From Scatosoma sp964504025 (GTDB lineage: Bacteria > Bacillota > Clostridia > Christensenellales > Borkfalkiaceae): a stretch of DNA of 13,633 nucleotides. The DNA lies in contig CAZDCO010000034.1 in assembly GCA_964504025.1 (NCBI GenBank), forward strand, positions 1-13,633. Reading direction: 5' to 3'. The notes beneath the pieces were generated by a model. It did not search any database, had not been told where the DNA came from, and was given only the letters and a program-made list of their open reading frames with translations. Made by a program: the position numbers and the translations under genes. Below, one piece after another: positions 1 through 7,209 of the stretch. Each line of letters starts with the position of its first letter. The stretch's first letter is position 1.

Positions 1-910
1 CTACGTGAGCCGGAACGGAGGAGGAACCTGCGAACTGTGCGTCAGAGTGCATTCTACCCATAGTATCGGTCATACCGTAGGAAGCAGGGCCTGCAGCCAT
101 GTTATCGGGGTGCAACGTTCTACCCGTACCGCCGCCGGAAGCAACGGAGAAATATTTTACGCCGTTCTCTACGCACCATTTCTTGTACGTACCTGCAACG
201 GGGTGCTGGAAACGGGTGGGGTTGGTGGAGTTACCCGTGATGGAAACGCCTACGTGTTCAAGCTTCATGATCGCAACGCCTTCGGATACGGAATCCGCGC
301 CGTAGCACTTAACCTTTGCTCTATCGCCGGTGGAGAACGCCTTTTCGTAAACGACTTTCACTTCTTCGTTCGCGTGATCGAATTCCGTTTCAACGAAGGT
401 GAAACCGTTGATTCTCGAAATGATATACGCAGCGTCTTTACCCAAACCGTTCAATACGACGCGCAAGGGATTCTTTCTAACTTTGTTTGCGTTGAGTGCA
501 ATGGAGATCGCGCCTTCTGCAGCCGCGAACGATTCGTGTCCTGCAAGGAAGCAGAAACATTCCGTTTCGTCGGAAAGGAGCATTGCGCCGAGGTTGCCGT
601 GACCAAGACCTACTTGACGGTTTTGTGCAACCGAACCGGGGATACAGAACGCTTGCAAACCGATGCCGATCGCCGCTGCCGCGTCCGCTGCCTTTACGCA
701 ACCTTTCTTGATAGCGATTGCCGAACCTACGGTGTACGCCCAAACTGCGTTTTCAAAGCAAATAGGTTGTCCTGCACGTACGATCTTATCGCAATCGACG
801 CCCTTCGAAAGGCAAATATCCCTACATTCTTCCACGGAGGAAATGCCGTATTCCTTCAAAACGTCGTTGATTTTATCAATTCTTCTTTCATAACCTTCAA
901 ATAATGACAT
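1..910 (-). CDS. GGGtGRT-family protein (partial, C-terminus off window)
   Basis: This gene begins at 910 and runs off the left edge; 303 residues are visible, probably most of the protein. The start is fixed by an AGGAGG site (919-924) 8 bases upstream. The family signature GGGTGRT is at residues 259-265, in the stretch SVASGGGTGRTLHPDN. The product is soluble, with no signal peptide or membrane helix. It has ten cysteines (29, 33, 40, 51, 71, 89, 118, 120, 202, 246), including a C-F-C pair at 118-120, and a Gly/Ala-rich centre. The family is conserved, but I know of no established function. It lies 15 bases after a NifU-like scaffold gene and is surely co-transcribed with it, so a role in Fe-S or sulfur chemistry is an inference from context. 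Arginine codons are mostly AGA and CGT, unlike the CGC-rich histidine genes, which suggests high expression. Confidence 0.88.
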   Translation of the reverse strand, partial: MSLFEGYERRIDKINDVLKEYGISSVEECRDICLSKGVDCDKIVRAGQPICFENAVWAYTVGSAIAIKKGCVKAADAAAAIGIGLQAFCIPGSVAQNRQVGLGHGNLGAMLLSDETECFCFLAGHESFAAAEGAISIALNANKVRKNPLRVVLNGLGKDAAYIISRINGFTFVETEFDHANEEVKVVYEKAFSTGDRAKVKCYGADSVSEGVAIMKLEHVGVSITGNSTNPTRFQHPVAGTYKKWCVENGVKYFSVASGGGTGRTLHPDNMAAGPASYGMTDTMGRMHSDAQFAGSSSVPAHV

Positions 911-918
911 TTTCTTAT

Positions 919-924
919 CCTCCT
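919..924 (-). promoter_or_regulatory. Ribosome binding site of the GGGtGRT gene
   Basis: AGGAGG on the minus strand, 8 bases before the ATG at 910. It lies in the short gap after the stop codon of the NifU-like gene and fixes the start of the GGGtGRT gene. Confidence 0.85.
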
Positions 925-925
925 A

Positions 926-1636
926 TTATTCCTTACGGGGATCGATAAATTTAACAGCACCTTGTTCTTCGCTGAATCTACCGTAGTGTCCCATAGCCTT
1001 TGCGTACGCTTCGTTCGGTTCCATACCCTTCTTGATGAAGTCGGTCATTTTGCCGAGGGAAACGAATTCGTAACCGATAACTTCGTTGTTCGCATCCAAA
1101 GCAAGACGGGTTACGTAGCCTTCCGCCATTTCCAAATATCTAACGCCCTTTTGCAAGGTCGAGTACATCGTACCAACCTGCGAACGGTGTCCTTTACCCA
1201 AGTCTTCCAAGCCTGCGCCGATCGACAAGCCGTCGTCGGAGAAAGCCGATTGCGAACGACCGTATACGATCTGCAAGAACAACTCTCTCATAGCCGTGTT
1301 GATTGCGTCGCAAACCAAGTCGGTATTCAACGCTTCCAAAGGCGTTTTACCGGGCAAAATTTCCGCTGCCATTGCCGCGGAGTGCGTCATACCCGAACAG
1401 CCGATCGTTTCTACCAACGCTTCTTGAATGATACCTTGCTTAATGTTTAAGCTGAGCTTACAAGCGCCCTGTTGCGGTGCGCACCAACCGATACCGTGCG
1501 TAAAACCGCTGATGTCTTTAATCTCTTTCGCGTGAACCCACTTGCCTTCTTCGGGAATAGCAGCGTTTTCATGACGAGCAACGCCTGCGCCTTTAGCCAC
1601 GCAGAACATCTGTGCAACATCTTGTGATATTGTCAT
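926..1636 (-). CDS. NifU/IscU-like iron-sulfur cluster assembly scaffold protein
   Basis: A 236-residue cytosolic protein resembling the Clostridia NifU-like scaffold family. The scaffold signature is at residues 76-104 (VETIGCSGMTHSAAMAAEIL followed by PGKTPLEAL), with Cys80 matching the first conserved IscU/NifU cysteine. Other cysteines that could bind metal are 12, 52, 59 and 109. The C-terminal half (about 130-236) is an extension not found in plain IscU. The start at 1636 is chosen because GGAGG (1646-1650) lies 9 bases upstream and the family begins about here; an upstream in-frame ATG at 1774 would put the promoter inside the gene. Its own promoter lies at 1712-1740, and the GGGtGRT gene follows 15 bases downstream. 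Fe-S scaffolding is a family inference; no cysteine desulfurase (iscS/sufS) is adjacent. Arginine codons are CGT and AGA only. Confidence 0.9.
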   Translation of the reverse strand: MTISQDVAQMFCVAKGAGVARHENAAIPEEGKWVHAKEIKDISGFTHGIGWCAPQQGACKLSLNIKQGIIQEALVETIGCSGMTHSAAMAAEILPGKTPLEALNTDLVCDAINTAMRELFLQIVYGRSQSAFSDDGLSIGAGLEDLGKGHRSQVGTMYSTLQKGVRYLEMAEGYVTRLALDANNEVIGYEFVSLGKMTDFIKKGMEPNEAYAKAMGHYGRFSEEQGAVKFIDPRKE

Positions 1637-1645
1637 TGTGAAATT

Positions 1646-1650
1646 CCTCC
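1646..1650 (-). promoter_or_regulatory. Ribosome binding site deciding the NifU-like start
   Basis: GGAGG on the minus strand, 9 bases before the ATG at 1636. It favours this start over the in-frame upstream ATG at 1774. Confidence 0.85.
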
Positions 1651-1678
1651 AAAAAATTTTTCGCTTACTGATGATACC

Positions 1679-1703
1679 GTTAAATATTTCTCGCATATTT
1701 AAC
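1679..1703 (-). promoter_or_regulatory. Perfect 9-bp inverted repeat at the NifU-like/GGGtGRT promoter start site
   Basis: Arms 1679-1687 and 1695-1703 read GTTAAATAT and ATATTTAAC with a 7-base spacer (GCGAGAA on the minus strand). The repeat begins about 2 bases after the predicted transcription start (near 1705). That position suits a repressor operator; a weak AU-rich 5'-UTR hairpin is the alternative. It does not fit the IscR, NsrR, Fur or Rex consensus sequences I remember, so the regulator is unknown. Confidence 0.6.
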
Positions 1704-1711
1704 CAAGTACA

Positions 1712-1740
1712 AGTATAGCATATTCGTTGGAAAATTTCAA
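1712..1740 (-). promoter_or_regulatory. Sigma-A-type promoter for the NifU-like/GGGtGRT pair
   Basis: The -35 is TTGAAA (1735-1740), the spacer is 17 bases, and the -10 is TATACT (1712-1717), preceded by TG at the extended -10 position. The predicted start is near 1705, giving a leader of about 69 bases. This is close to consensus and suggests strong expression independent of sigK. Confidence 0.8.
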
Positions 1741-1814
1741 GTGGGCAACGGCATATTTTTTTGCTTTTTTGCAAAATTTCCCTCTTTTTTCCTGAAAATT
1801 CGACCTTTTCTTCC

Positions 1815-2522
1815 TCATTCTAAAAAATCTTCCGCGCGAAGGCGCATACGCAGCTTTTCCACGGCGTGCTTTTCTATCCTCGATACGTACGAACGGGAGA
1901 TCTTCAACGCGTTCGCCACTTCCCTTTGCGGCAACGGGATCCCACCCTTTAAGGCGTAGCGCAAACACAGCACCGTATATTCTCGATCGCTCAACACGCG
2001 ACGGAGTTCCGCAACCAACTTTTCCAGCCGTACGGTGCGTTCCACTCGTTCAAAAACGCCGTCCTCTTTCTCGAACAGCAAATCCATAAACGTCAACTCG
2101 TTACCGTCCTTATCCGTACCGACGGGATCGGAAAGGGATACGTTGTTTTTATGCTTTTTGTTGGCACGGATCAGCATGAGAATTTCGTTTTCGATACAAC
2201 GCGCGGTATAAGTGGAAAGGGTAGTCCCCTTACCCGTTTTGTAGCTGTCGATCGCCTTAATCAAACCGATACTGCCCACCGAGAGCAAGTCGTCCGTTTC
2301 CGCCGCGCCCGTATATTTTTTCGCGATATGCGCCACCAAACGCATATTGCGTTGTATCAGCGTTTCCCTCGCCTGTTTATCCCCCGTTGCCGCCAGCGCG
2401 ACGAACCGTTCTTCCTCTTCCTTGGATAGCGGTTTCGGGAAGGAGTTTTTCGAGGTGATCGCACCCGTGAAAAACACAAGTTTGCTAACGAGTAACCATA
2501 AAAAATCAAACAGCATACGCAT
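1815..2522 (-). CDS. sigK: RNA polymerase sporulation sigma factor, pro-sigma-K
   Basis: A 235-residue sigma-70 family protein acting late in the mother cell during sporulation. It aligns well with Bacillus subtilis pro-sigma-K. A hydrophobic pro-sequence covers about residues 1-20 (MRMLFDFLWLLVSKLVFFTG), in register with the segment removed by the membrane protease SpoIVFB, followed by the conserved FPKPLS at 28-33. Region 2 spans about 41-121 (RLVAHIAKKY, DLLSVGSIGLIKAIDSY, ARCIENEILMLIR). Region 4 has a helix-turn-helix at about 197-226 (PQREVANALKISRSYVSRIEK). The DPVGTDKDGNEL segment is closer to sigma-K than to sigma-E. The frame is continuous, with no skin-like insertion. ATG at 2522 or at 2516 could start it: the GAGGGGG upstream is close to the first and better spaced for the second. 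It is divergent from tRNA-Thr. Confidence 0.93.
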   Translation of the reverse strand: MRMLFDFLWLLVSKLVFFTGAITSKNSFPKPLSKEEEERFVALAATGDKQARETLIQRNMRLVAHIAKKYTGAAETDDLLSVGSIGLIKAIDSYKTGKGTTLSTYTARCIENEILMLIRANKKHKNNVSLSDPVGTDKDGNELTFMDLLFEKEDGVFERVERTVRLEKLVAELRRVLSDREYTVLCLRYALKGGIPLPQREVANALKISRSYVSRIEKHAVEKLRMRLRAEDFLE

Positions 2523-2548
2523 ACCCCCTCGGTGAACGACGATACTCT

Positions 2549-2578
2549 ATCCTATGTGCGGCACGGTTTGTACTATTC
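2549..2578 (-). promoter_or_regulatory. Candidate sigma-E-like promoter of sigK
   Basis: The -35-like GAATAGT (2572-2578) is separated by 15 bases from the -10 CATAGGAT (2549-2556), which fits the mother-cell CATANNNT pattern. The start would be near 2542, about 20 bases before the sigK ATG. In Bacillus, sigK is transcribed by sigma-E and later by sigma-K, so the location makes sense. A sigma-A-like alternative (TTGAAA, 16 bases, CATAAT) lies further upstream. Confidence 0.5.
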
Positions 2579-2633
2579 CCGATAAAAATTATGCGATTTT
2601 ATGAATTTTTTTCAAAAAACGATTGCTTTTGAC

Positions 2634-2662
2634 TTGACTTTTCTTTTCACTTTCACTATAAT
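2634..2662 (+). promoter_or_regulatory. Sigma-A promoter of tRNA-Thr
   Basis: TTGACT (2634-2639), a 17-base spacer, then a perfect TATAAT (2657-2662). The predicted start near 2669 is about 14 bases before the mature tRNA 5' end. Confidence 0.85.
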
Positions 2663-2682
2663 AGCATAGTAACGATTGCGTT

Positions 2683-2757
<75 letters not shown>

Positions 2758-2758
<1 letters not shown>

Positions 2759-2793
2759 AAAAAAGAACGTTGTTTTGCACAGCGTTCTTTTTT
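2758..2793. terminator. Bidirectional intrinsic terminator between tRNA-Thr and hisIE
   Basis: A 9-bp stem (2765-2773 with 2779-2787; one G-T wobble in the plus-strand reading) closes a 5-base loop. On the plus strand it is preceded by 7 A and followed by 6 T, so it works in both directions: it ends the tRNA on plus and the serine-histidine operon on minus. The hisIE stop codon is 2 bases from the T tract. Confidence 0.88.
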
Positions 2794-2795
2794 CT

Positions 2796-3446
2796 TTATT
2801 TCGTCATTTTTTCTTGTTTTACTTTGTGATCGATCACGTGCCGCGAAGCAAGTTCTTTCTCCACGTCCTCTACGCTGATTCCGTTTTGCACCATCAGCAC
2901 GAGCAAGTGATACGCAAGGTCGGCGATTTCGTACACCGTTTCCTTTTTATCCTCCGCTTTCGCCGCGATGATGACTTCGGTGCTTTCCTCGCCCACCTTT
3001 TTCAATATTTTATCCAGCCCCTTTTCAAAGAGGTAGGTCGTATACGAGCCCTGCGGCATTTTTTCACGGCGTTCGCGCAACAAATCGTACAAGCCGCGCA
3101 AGGAAAACGGGCGTTCGTCCTCTCCCTCGTACACGGTCTGAAAGAAGCAACTTTCCGCGCCCGTATGACAGGCAGGTCCGTCCTTATCCACGAGCACGAG
3201 CAACGCGTCCCCGTCGCAATCCGCCGTAATCGAACGCACGTGTTGATAATTTCCGCTCGTTTCGCCCTTCAACCACAATTTTTGACGACTGCGGCTGAAA
3301 AAGCAGGTCAAGCCCTTTTCCATAGTCGTTTGCAGGCTTTCCCGATTCATATACGCCAACGTCAACGTTTCTTTCGTGGTTGCGTCTACAACGATTGCAG
3401 GAATCAAGCCTTTTTCATCAAATTTCAAATTTTCTATACCGATCAT
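2796..3446 (-). CDS. hisIE: Bifunctional phosphoribosyl-AMP cyclohydrolase / phosphoribosyl-ATP pyrophosphatase
   Basis: A 216-residue fusion catalysing histidine steps 2 (HisE, PR-ATP to PR-AMP) and 3 (HisI, ring opening to ProFAR). The HisI domain spans about 1-108: LAYMNRES (30-37), KLWLKGETSGN (56-66), the metal-binding DCDGD (76-80), and zinc-ligand cysteines in ACHTG (Cys93) plus Cys77 and Cys100. The HisE domain spans about 116-203, with the GEESTEVIIAAK helix (152-163) and the later acidic pair around EIAD (173-176). A lysine-rich tail follows. The length is usual for the fusion. The start is fixed by TAGGAGTG, overlapping the hisF stop 7 bases upstream. It is the last gene of the operon, just before the terminator at 2758-2793. 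Confidence 0.96.
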   Translation of the reverse strand: MIGIENLKFDEKGLIPAIVVDATTKETLTLAYMNRESLQTTMEKGLTCFFSRSRQKLWLKGETSGNYQHVRSITADCDGDALLVLVDKDGPACHTGAESCFFQTVYEGEDERPFSLRGLYDLLRERREKMPQGSYTTYLFEKGLDKILKKVGEESTEVIIAAKAEDKKETVYEIADLAYHLLVLMVQNGISVEDVEKELASRHVIDHKVKQEKMTK

Positions 3447-3453
3447 AACACTC

Positions 3454-4212
3454 CTATACGCGCACGTTGACGCCGTTGGCGGACAGCGTGCGTTTTACTT
3501 TTTGAATTTCTATTTCTCCGAAATGGAATACCGATGCGGCAAGAGCCGCGTCTACCGTGGGTACGTTTTGAAAGAGGAAAAGGAAATGTTCCTCTTTGCC
3601 CGCGCCGCCGCTCGCGATTACGGGTACGTCTACACGCGCGCACACCTCTTGCAAGAGCGGAATATCGAATCCGTTTTTCACGCCGTCGGTATCCATGGAA
3701 TTGACGACGACTTCGCCTGCGCCCTCGTGCACGCAACGTTCGATCCAAGACAGCGCATCGATACCCGTATCCTCTCTGCCGCCCTTGGCAAACACGTGAA
3801 ATTCGCCGTGCACCCGTTTCACGTCCACCGACAGCACGACGCATTGATCGCCGTACCGTTTCGCCGCTTCGCCAATCAGCGCAGGTCTTGCAATCGCGCC
3901 TGAATTTACACTCACTTTATCCGCGCCGCAGGACAGCACTCTTTCAAAATCGTCCAAACCGCGAATACCGCCGCCGACGGTCAGCGGAATGAATACGTTT
4001 TTCGCCGTTTCCGTCAAAACGTCCGTAAACAGTTTTCGTCCCTCCGACGAAGCGGTGATGTCGTAAAAGACCAACTCGTCCGCGCCGTTATCCGAATAGT
4101 ATTTCGCCAAATCGACGGGAGAAGCCACTTCGCGCAAGCCTTGAAAGCGTACGCCTTTTACGACGCGCCCGTCCTTTACGTCCAAGCAAGGGATAATGCG
4201 TTTGGTAATCAT
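3454..4212 (-). CDS. hisF: Imidazole glycerol phosphate synthase, cyclase subunit
   Basis: A 252-residue TIM-barrel enzyme of normal length. With HisH it converts PRFAR and ammonia to imidazole glycerol phosphate and AICAR. The catalytic aspartates are Asp11 (IIPCLDVKDGRVVKG) and Asp130 (VVLSVDVKR). The phosphate-binding glycines are in VGGGIRG (79-85) and ASGGAGKEEHF (200-210), and NSMDTDGVKNGFD (171-183) is also conserved. Its ATG overlaps the hisA stop by 4 bases (ATGA), with a GAGG site inside hisA, so translation is probably coupled. Arginine codons at its start are all CGC. Confidence 0.97.
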   Translation of the reverse strand: MITKRIIPCLDVKDGRVVKGVRFQGLREVASPVDLAKYYSDNGADELVFYDITASSEGRKLFTDVLTETAKNVFIPLTVGGGIRGLDDFERVLSCGADKVSVNSGAIARPALIGEAAKRYGDQCVVLSVDVKRVHGEFHVFAKGGREDTGIDALSWIERCVHEGAGEVVVNSMDTDGVKNGFDIPLLQEVCARVDVPVIASGGAGKEEHFLFLFQNVPTVDAALAASVFHFGEIEIQKVKRTLSANGVNVRV

Positions 4213-4922
4213 CTCGCCACCTCGATCGCGCGCGAAAGGGAAATCGCGCCCGTATAATACGCCTTACCGACGATTGCGCCGTACACGCCCGTTTCCTTTA
4301 ACGCCTCTACGTCCGCAAGCGTGGATACGCCGCCGCTCGCCACGACGTCGATCCCGTAGTCCCGTTTCAATTCGCGATACAGCGCGTGATTCGCGCCCTG
4401 CATTGCGCCGTCCTTGGAGACGTCGGTACACACGACCGTTCGCACGCCCTCGTCCTGCATACGCCGCATAAACGCGTGCAAATCGTATTCCGATTTTTCT
4501 ATCCAGCCCTTGACGGCGATTTTACCGTCTACGACGTCCGCGCCGACGGCAATCTTCTCGCCGTATTTTTTTAACGCCGCACGCAAGAACGCCTCGTCGC
4601 GAACGGCTGCCGTACCCAAAATCACCCGTGCCACGCCGACGGAAAAATATTCGTCCGCCGTTTGCATATTACGGATTCCGCCGCCGATCTCTATTTTTAA
4701 GTTCGTCGCGTTGACGATAGCGCGCAACGTTTCCAAATGTTTCGGCTCGCCCGTTTTCGCGCCTTCTAAATCGACGACGTGCGCCCATTCCGCGCCCTGC
4801 GCTTGAAAATCGCGCGCGATCGCCGCAGGATCGTCGCCGTACACCGTCATTTGCGCGTAATCGCCCTTATACAGCCGAACCGCTTTGCCGCCGTATAAGT
4901 CTATTGCAGGTAATACGTACAT
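4209..4922 (-). CDS. hisA: ProFAR isomerase (phosphoribosylformimino-AICAR phosphate isomerase)
   Basis: A 237-residue TIM barrel homologous to HisF, catalysing the Amadori rearrangement of ProFAR to PRFAR, the HisF substrate. The catalytic aspartates are Asp8 (LPAIDLYGGKAVRL) and Asp129 (VGADVVDGKIAVKGW). Phosphate loops are IGGGIRN (79-85) and the later ASGGVSTLADV. TDVSKDGAMQG matches the conserved T-D-x-x-x-D-G segment. The start at 4922 has a GAGGAG site 15 bases after the hisH stop. The arrangement hisH-hisA-hisF is the classic core order. I favour a dedicated HisA, since no trp genes are present to suggest a PriA-type dual enzyme. Confidence 0.97.
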   Translation of the reverse strand: MYVLPAIDLYGGKAVRLYKGDYAQMTVYGDDPAAIARDFQAQGAEWAHVVDLEGAKTGEPKHLETLRAIVNATNLKIEIGGGIRNMQTADEYFSVGVARVILGTAAVRDEAFLRAALKKYGEKIAVGADVVDGKIAVKGWIEKSEYDLHAFMRRMQDEGVRTVVCTDVSKDGAMQGANHALYRELKRDYGIDVVASGGVSTLADVEALKETGVYGAIVGKAYYTGAISLSRAIEVAR

Positions 4923-4937
4923 AATACTCCTCGTTTC

Positions 4938-5546
4938 TCAAAGTTCGCAAAAGCCGCGTAAAATTCGCAGCCCCACTTCACCGCTCTTTTCGGGGTGAAA
5001 TTGACAACCCGTTACGTTGTCCTTTGCCACCGCCGCCGTCAACGGCTTGCCGTAGTCCGTCGTCGCAATCACCGACGAATCGCAATCGGTTGCGTAATAG
5101 GAATGGACGAAATAGGCGTGTTCGCCCTCGTGCACGTACCGCAACAACGGATGCTCACGCGTGATATGCAAGCCGTTCCAGCCGATTTGCGGCACTTTCA
5201 GCCGCGCGTCCACCGCGCCCTTAATCGGCGCGACCGTGCCTTGCAGCAACCCCAAACCGATATGTTCGCCGTATTCTAAACTCCTTTCAAACAACAGTTG
5301 CATACCCAAGCAAATGCCCATAAGCGGCGTGCCGTTCGCCGCCGCCCGTTTCAGCACGTTATCCAAGCCGCTTGTTCTCAACCGTCCGATCGCGTCCGCA
5401 AACGCGCCCACGCCCGGTAAAACGAGTTTATCCGCGCGCGAGATCTCCTTTTCGTCCTTCGTTACGACGACGTCCGCGCCCACGCGGCGCAGGGAAGAAC
5501 ACAGGGAAAACAAATTACCCACGCCGTAATCGATCACCGCTATCAT
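4938..5546 (-). CDS. hisH: Imidazole glycerol phosphate synthase, glutamine amidotransferase subunit
   Basis: A 202-residue class I glutamine amidotransferase that hydrolyses glutamine and passes ammonia through the HisF barrel. The catalytic triad is Cys79 in PLMGICLGMQLLFE, His184 and Glu186 in GCQFHPEKS. The N-terminal IDYGVGNLFS and the LPGVGAFADA segment, which lines the interface and oxyanion region, are both present. The length is usual. The start at 5546 is supported by AAGGAG, which overlaps the hisB stop codon, 11 bases downstream of hisB. Confidence 0.97.
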   Translation of the reverse strand: MIAVIDYGVGNLFSLCSSLRRVGADVVVTKDEKEISRADKLVLPGVGAFADAIGRLRTSGLDNVLKRAAANGTPLMGICLGMQLLFERSLEYGEHIGLGLLQGTVAPIKGAVDARLKVPQIGWNGLHITREHPLLRYVHEGEHAYFVHSYYATDCDSSVIATTDYGKPLTAAVAKDNVTGCQFHPEKSGEVGLRILRGFCEL

Positions 5547-5557
5547 ACCGCTACTCC

Positions 5558-6145
5558 TTACAACACGCCCTTCGTAGAGGGTACTTCGTCCTTTCTACGC
5601 TCGTCCACTTCCGTTGCCTTCGCCAACGCGCGCGCCACCGCCTTGAACGTTCCCTCGATAATATGGTGCGAATTTTTACCTGCCAACTGTTTGATATGAA
5701 GCGTGAGTTTACTCTCGCGCACGAACGCCAGCCAAAACTCCTCGCAAAGCTCGCAATCGAAATCGCCTACCTTATCCGTGAGAAAGGAGAGTTCGATCGC
5801 GGCGTAGTCCCGTCCCGAAAGATCGACCGCCGCAAGCACCAACGCCTCGTCCATGGGCAACAAAATATCGCCGTAACGGCGCACGCCGCGCTTATCCCCC
5901 ACGGCAACGGCAAACGCCCTGCCGAGCGCGATGCCGATATCCTCGACGGTATGGTGATAATCGACTTGCGTATCGCCGATACACGATACGGTTAAGTCGT
6001 ACCCCGAATGTTTGGCAAACAACGTGAGCATGTGATCCAAAAAGCCGCAACCGCTGTCGACGACGCCCTTTCCCTCGCCGTCGATTTGCAGGGATAACCG
6101 AATATCCGTTTCCGCCGTTTTTCGTACGATTTCCGCACTTCTCAT
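5558..6145 (-). CDS. hisB: Imidazoleglycerol-phosphate dehydratase (monofunctional)
   Basis: A 195-residue enzyme that dehydrates imidazole glycerol phosphate to imidazole acetol phosphate. The Mn-binding motifs are FLDHM (35-39), DYHHTVEDIG (62-71) and KNSHHIIEGTFKA (157-169), and the family C-terminus PSTKGVL is present. There is no N-terminal HAD phosphatase domain, so unlike the E. coli fusion it cannot supply histidinol phosphatase. Its start overlaps the hisC stop by 4 bases (ATGA), with GAGGAG upstream inside hisC. Confidence 0.97.
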   Translation of the reverse strand: MRSAEIVRKTAETDIRLSLQIDGEGKGVVDSGCGFLDHMLTLFAKHSGYDLTVSCIGDTQVDYHHTVEDIGIALGRAFAVAVGDKRGVRRYGDILLPMDEALVLAAVDLSGRDYAAIELSFLTDKVGDFDCELCEEFWLAFVRESKLTLHIKQLAGKNSHHIIEGTFKAVARALAKATEVDERRKDEVPSTKGVL

Positions 6146-7209
6146 ACCTCTTTCTCCTCTAAAATTTCCTTTACCGCCGTCGTAAACGCCTGCATTTGCG
6201 TAGGCGTGCCGATACTCACTCGGTTAAACTCGGCTATGCGCGGCGCGTTAAAATGCCGTACGAGTATTCCACGTCGTTTGAGTTTTGCATACAATTCTTC
6301 CCCTGCGATTTTCGGGGAACGAACGAACAAGAAATTCGTCTTGCTGTCCAACACCGTAAAGCCAAGTTCGCGTAACCGTTCCGTCGTAGCTTCGCGCGTT
6401 GCCGCAATCTCTTTGGCGCAACGCGAAAAATACTCCTCTTCGCAAAGAGCCGCGCGACCTGCCGCCATCGTCATTCGATTTACGCTATACGGGTTCGTAG
6501 AAAATTTGACCTTACGCAAGTCGTCGATCAACGCTTCGCAAGCAAAGCCCATACCCAGCCTTGCGCCTGCTAGCGCGCGCGATTTGGAAAACGTTTGCGT
6601 AACCAACAAATTGTCGTAACGGTGCACGAGCGGTACGCAACTCTCCGCGCCGAAGTCTACGTACGCTTCGTCGATCACCACTACGGAATCGGGATTGCTT
6701 TGTAAAATCTCCTCGATTTGCGCCCTCGACAAGCACGAGCCCGTAGGCGCGTTGGGGTTAGCGATCACGATCATGGCATGCGCGTGCGCGTAATCGCTCG
6801 GCGCGATGGAAAAGTCGGCGCGTAAGGGGATCTCGCGATAGGGAATACCGTATAATTCGGCGAATACTTTATAAAAACCGTAAGATATATCGGGGAATAC
6901 CGCGCCGTGCGTGCAATCGCAAAACGCTGCGAAAGCAAAGTTGAGGATCTCGTCCGAACCGTTGGTGAACAAAACTTCCGTGCCCTTTACCCCGAAAGTT
7001 TCCGTCGCTTTTTCCACGAGTGCGGTACATTCGGGATCGGAATACAACTGCGCCTTTGCCGCTTCCCGCGCCGCCGATTCCACGACGGAGGGCGGAGGCG
7101 GATAGGGCAATTCGTTCGTGTTCAGCTTGATATATTGCCCGTCCTTGGGCTGTTCTCCCGGCGTATACGCGGTGAGCGTTCGTATTTTTTCGTTGCAATA
7201 TCTACTCAT
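6142..7209 (-). CDS. hisC: Histidinol-phosphate aminotransferase
   Basis: A 355-residue fold-type I, PLP-dependent aminotransferase converting imidazole acetol phosphate and glutamate to histidinol phosphate and 2-oxoglutarate. Lys209 in TFSKSRALAGARLG is the Schiff-base lysine, and Arg217 of the same motif is phosphate-binding. Other conserved parts are LNTNELPYPPPP (29-40), FTNGSDE (81-87), NPNAPTG (151-157) and VIDEAYVDF (178-186). Its position between hisD and hisB supports HisC over other class I/II aminotransferases. Its ATG overlaps the hisD stop by 4 bases, with AAGGA upstream. Confidence 0.96.
   Translation of the reverse strand: MSRYCNEKIRTLTAYTPGEQPKDGQYIKLNTNELPYPPPPSVVESAAREAAKAQLYSDPECTALVEKATETFGVKGTEVLFTNGSDEILNFAFAAFCDCTHGAVFPDISYGFYKVFAELYGIPYREIPLRADFSIAPSDYAHAHAMIVIANPNAPTGSCLSRAQIEEILQSNPDSVVVIDEAYVDFGAESCVPLVHRYDNLLVTQTFSKSRALAGARLGMGFACEALIDDLRKVKFSTNPYSVNRMTMAAGRAALCEEEYFSRCAKEIAATREATTERLRELGFTVLDSKTNFLFVRSPKIAGEELYAKLKRRGILVRHFNAPRIAEFNRVSIGTPTQMQAFTTAVKEILEEKEV

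Noticed and set aside
5..904. 299-codon plus-strand open frame opposite the GGGtGRT gene
   Set aside because: The minus-strand reading carries the family motif and a good ribosome binding site. The plus frame is a shadow produced by codon bias.
1637..1774. In-frame N-terminal extension of the NifU-like protein to an ATG at 1774
   Set aside because: It would cover the promoter and palindrome. The added residues do not resemble the family, and the GGAGG site points to 1636.
1759..1776. Inverted repeat TTTTGC/GCAAAA downstream of sigK, considered as its terminator
   Set aside because: The stem is only 6 AT-rich pairs and is followed by A, not T, on the minus strand, so it is not a convincing terminator.
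2775..3903. Plus-strand open frames opposite hisIE and hisF
   Set aside because: They lie antisense to well-identified enzymes, and the first begins inside the terminator hairpin.
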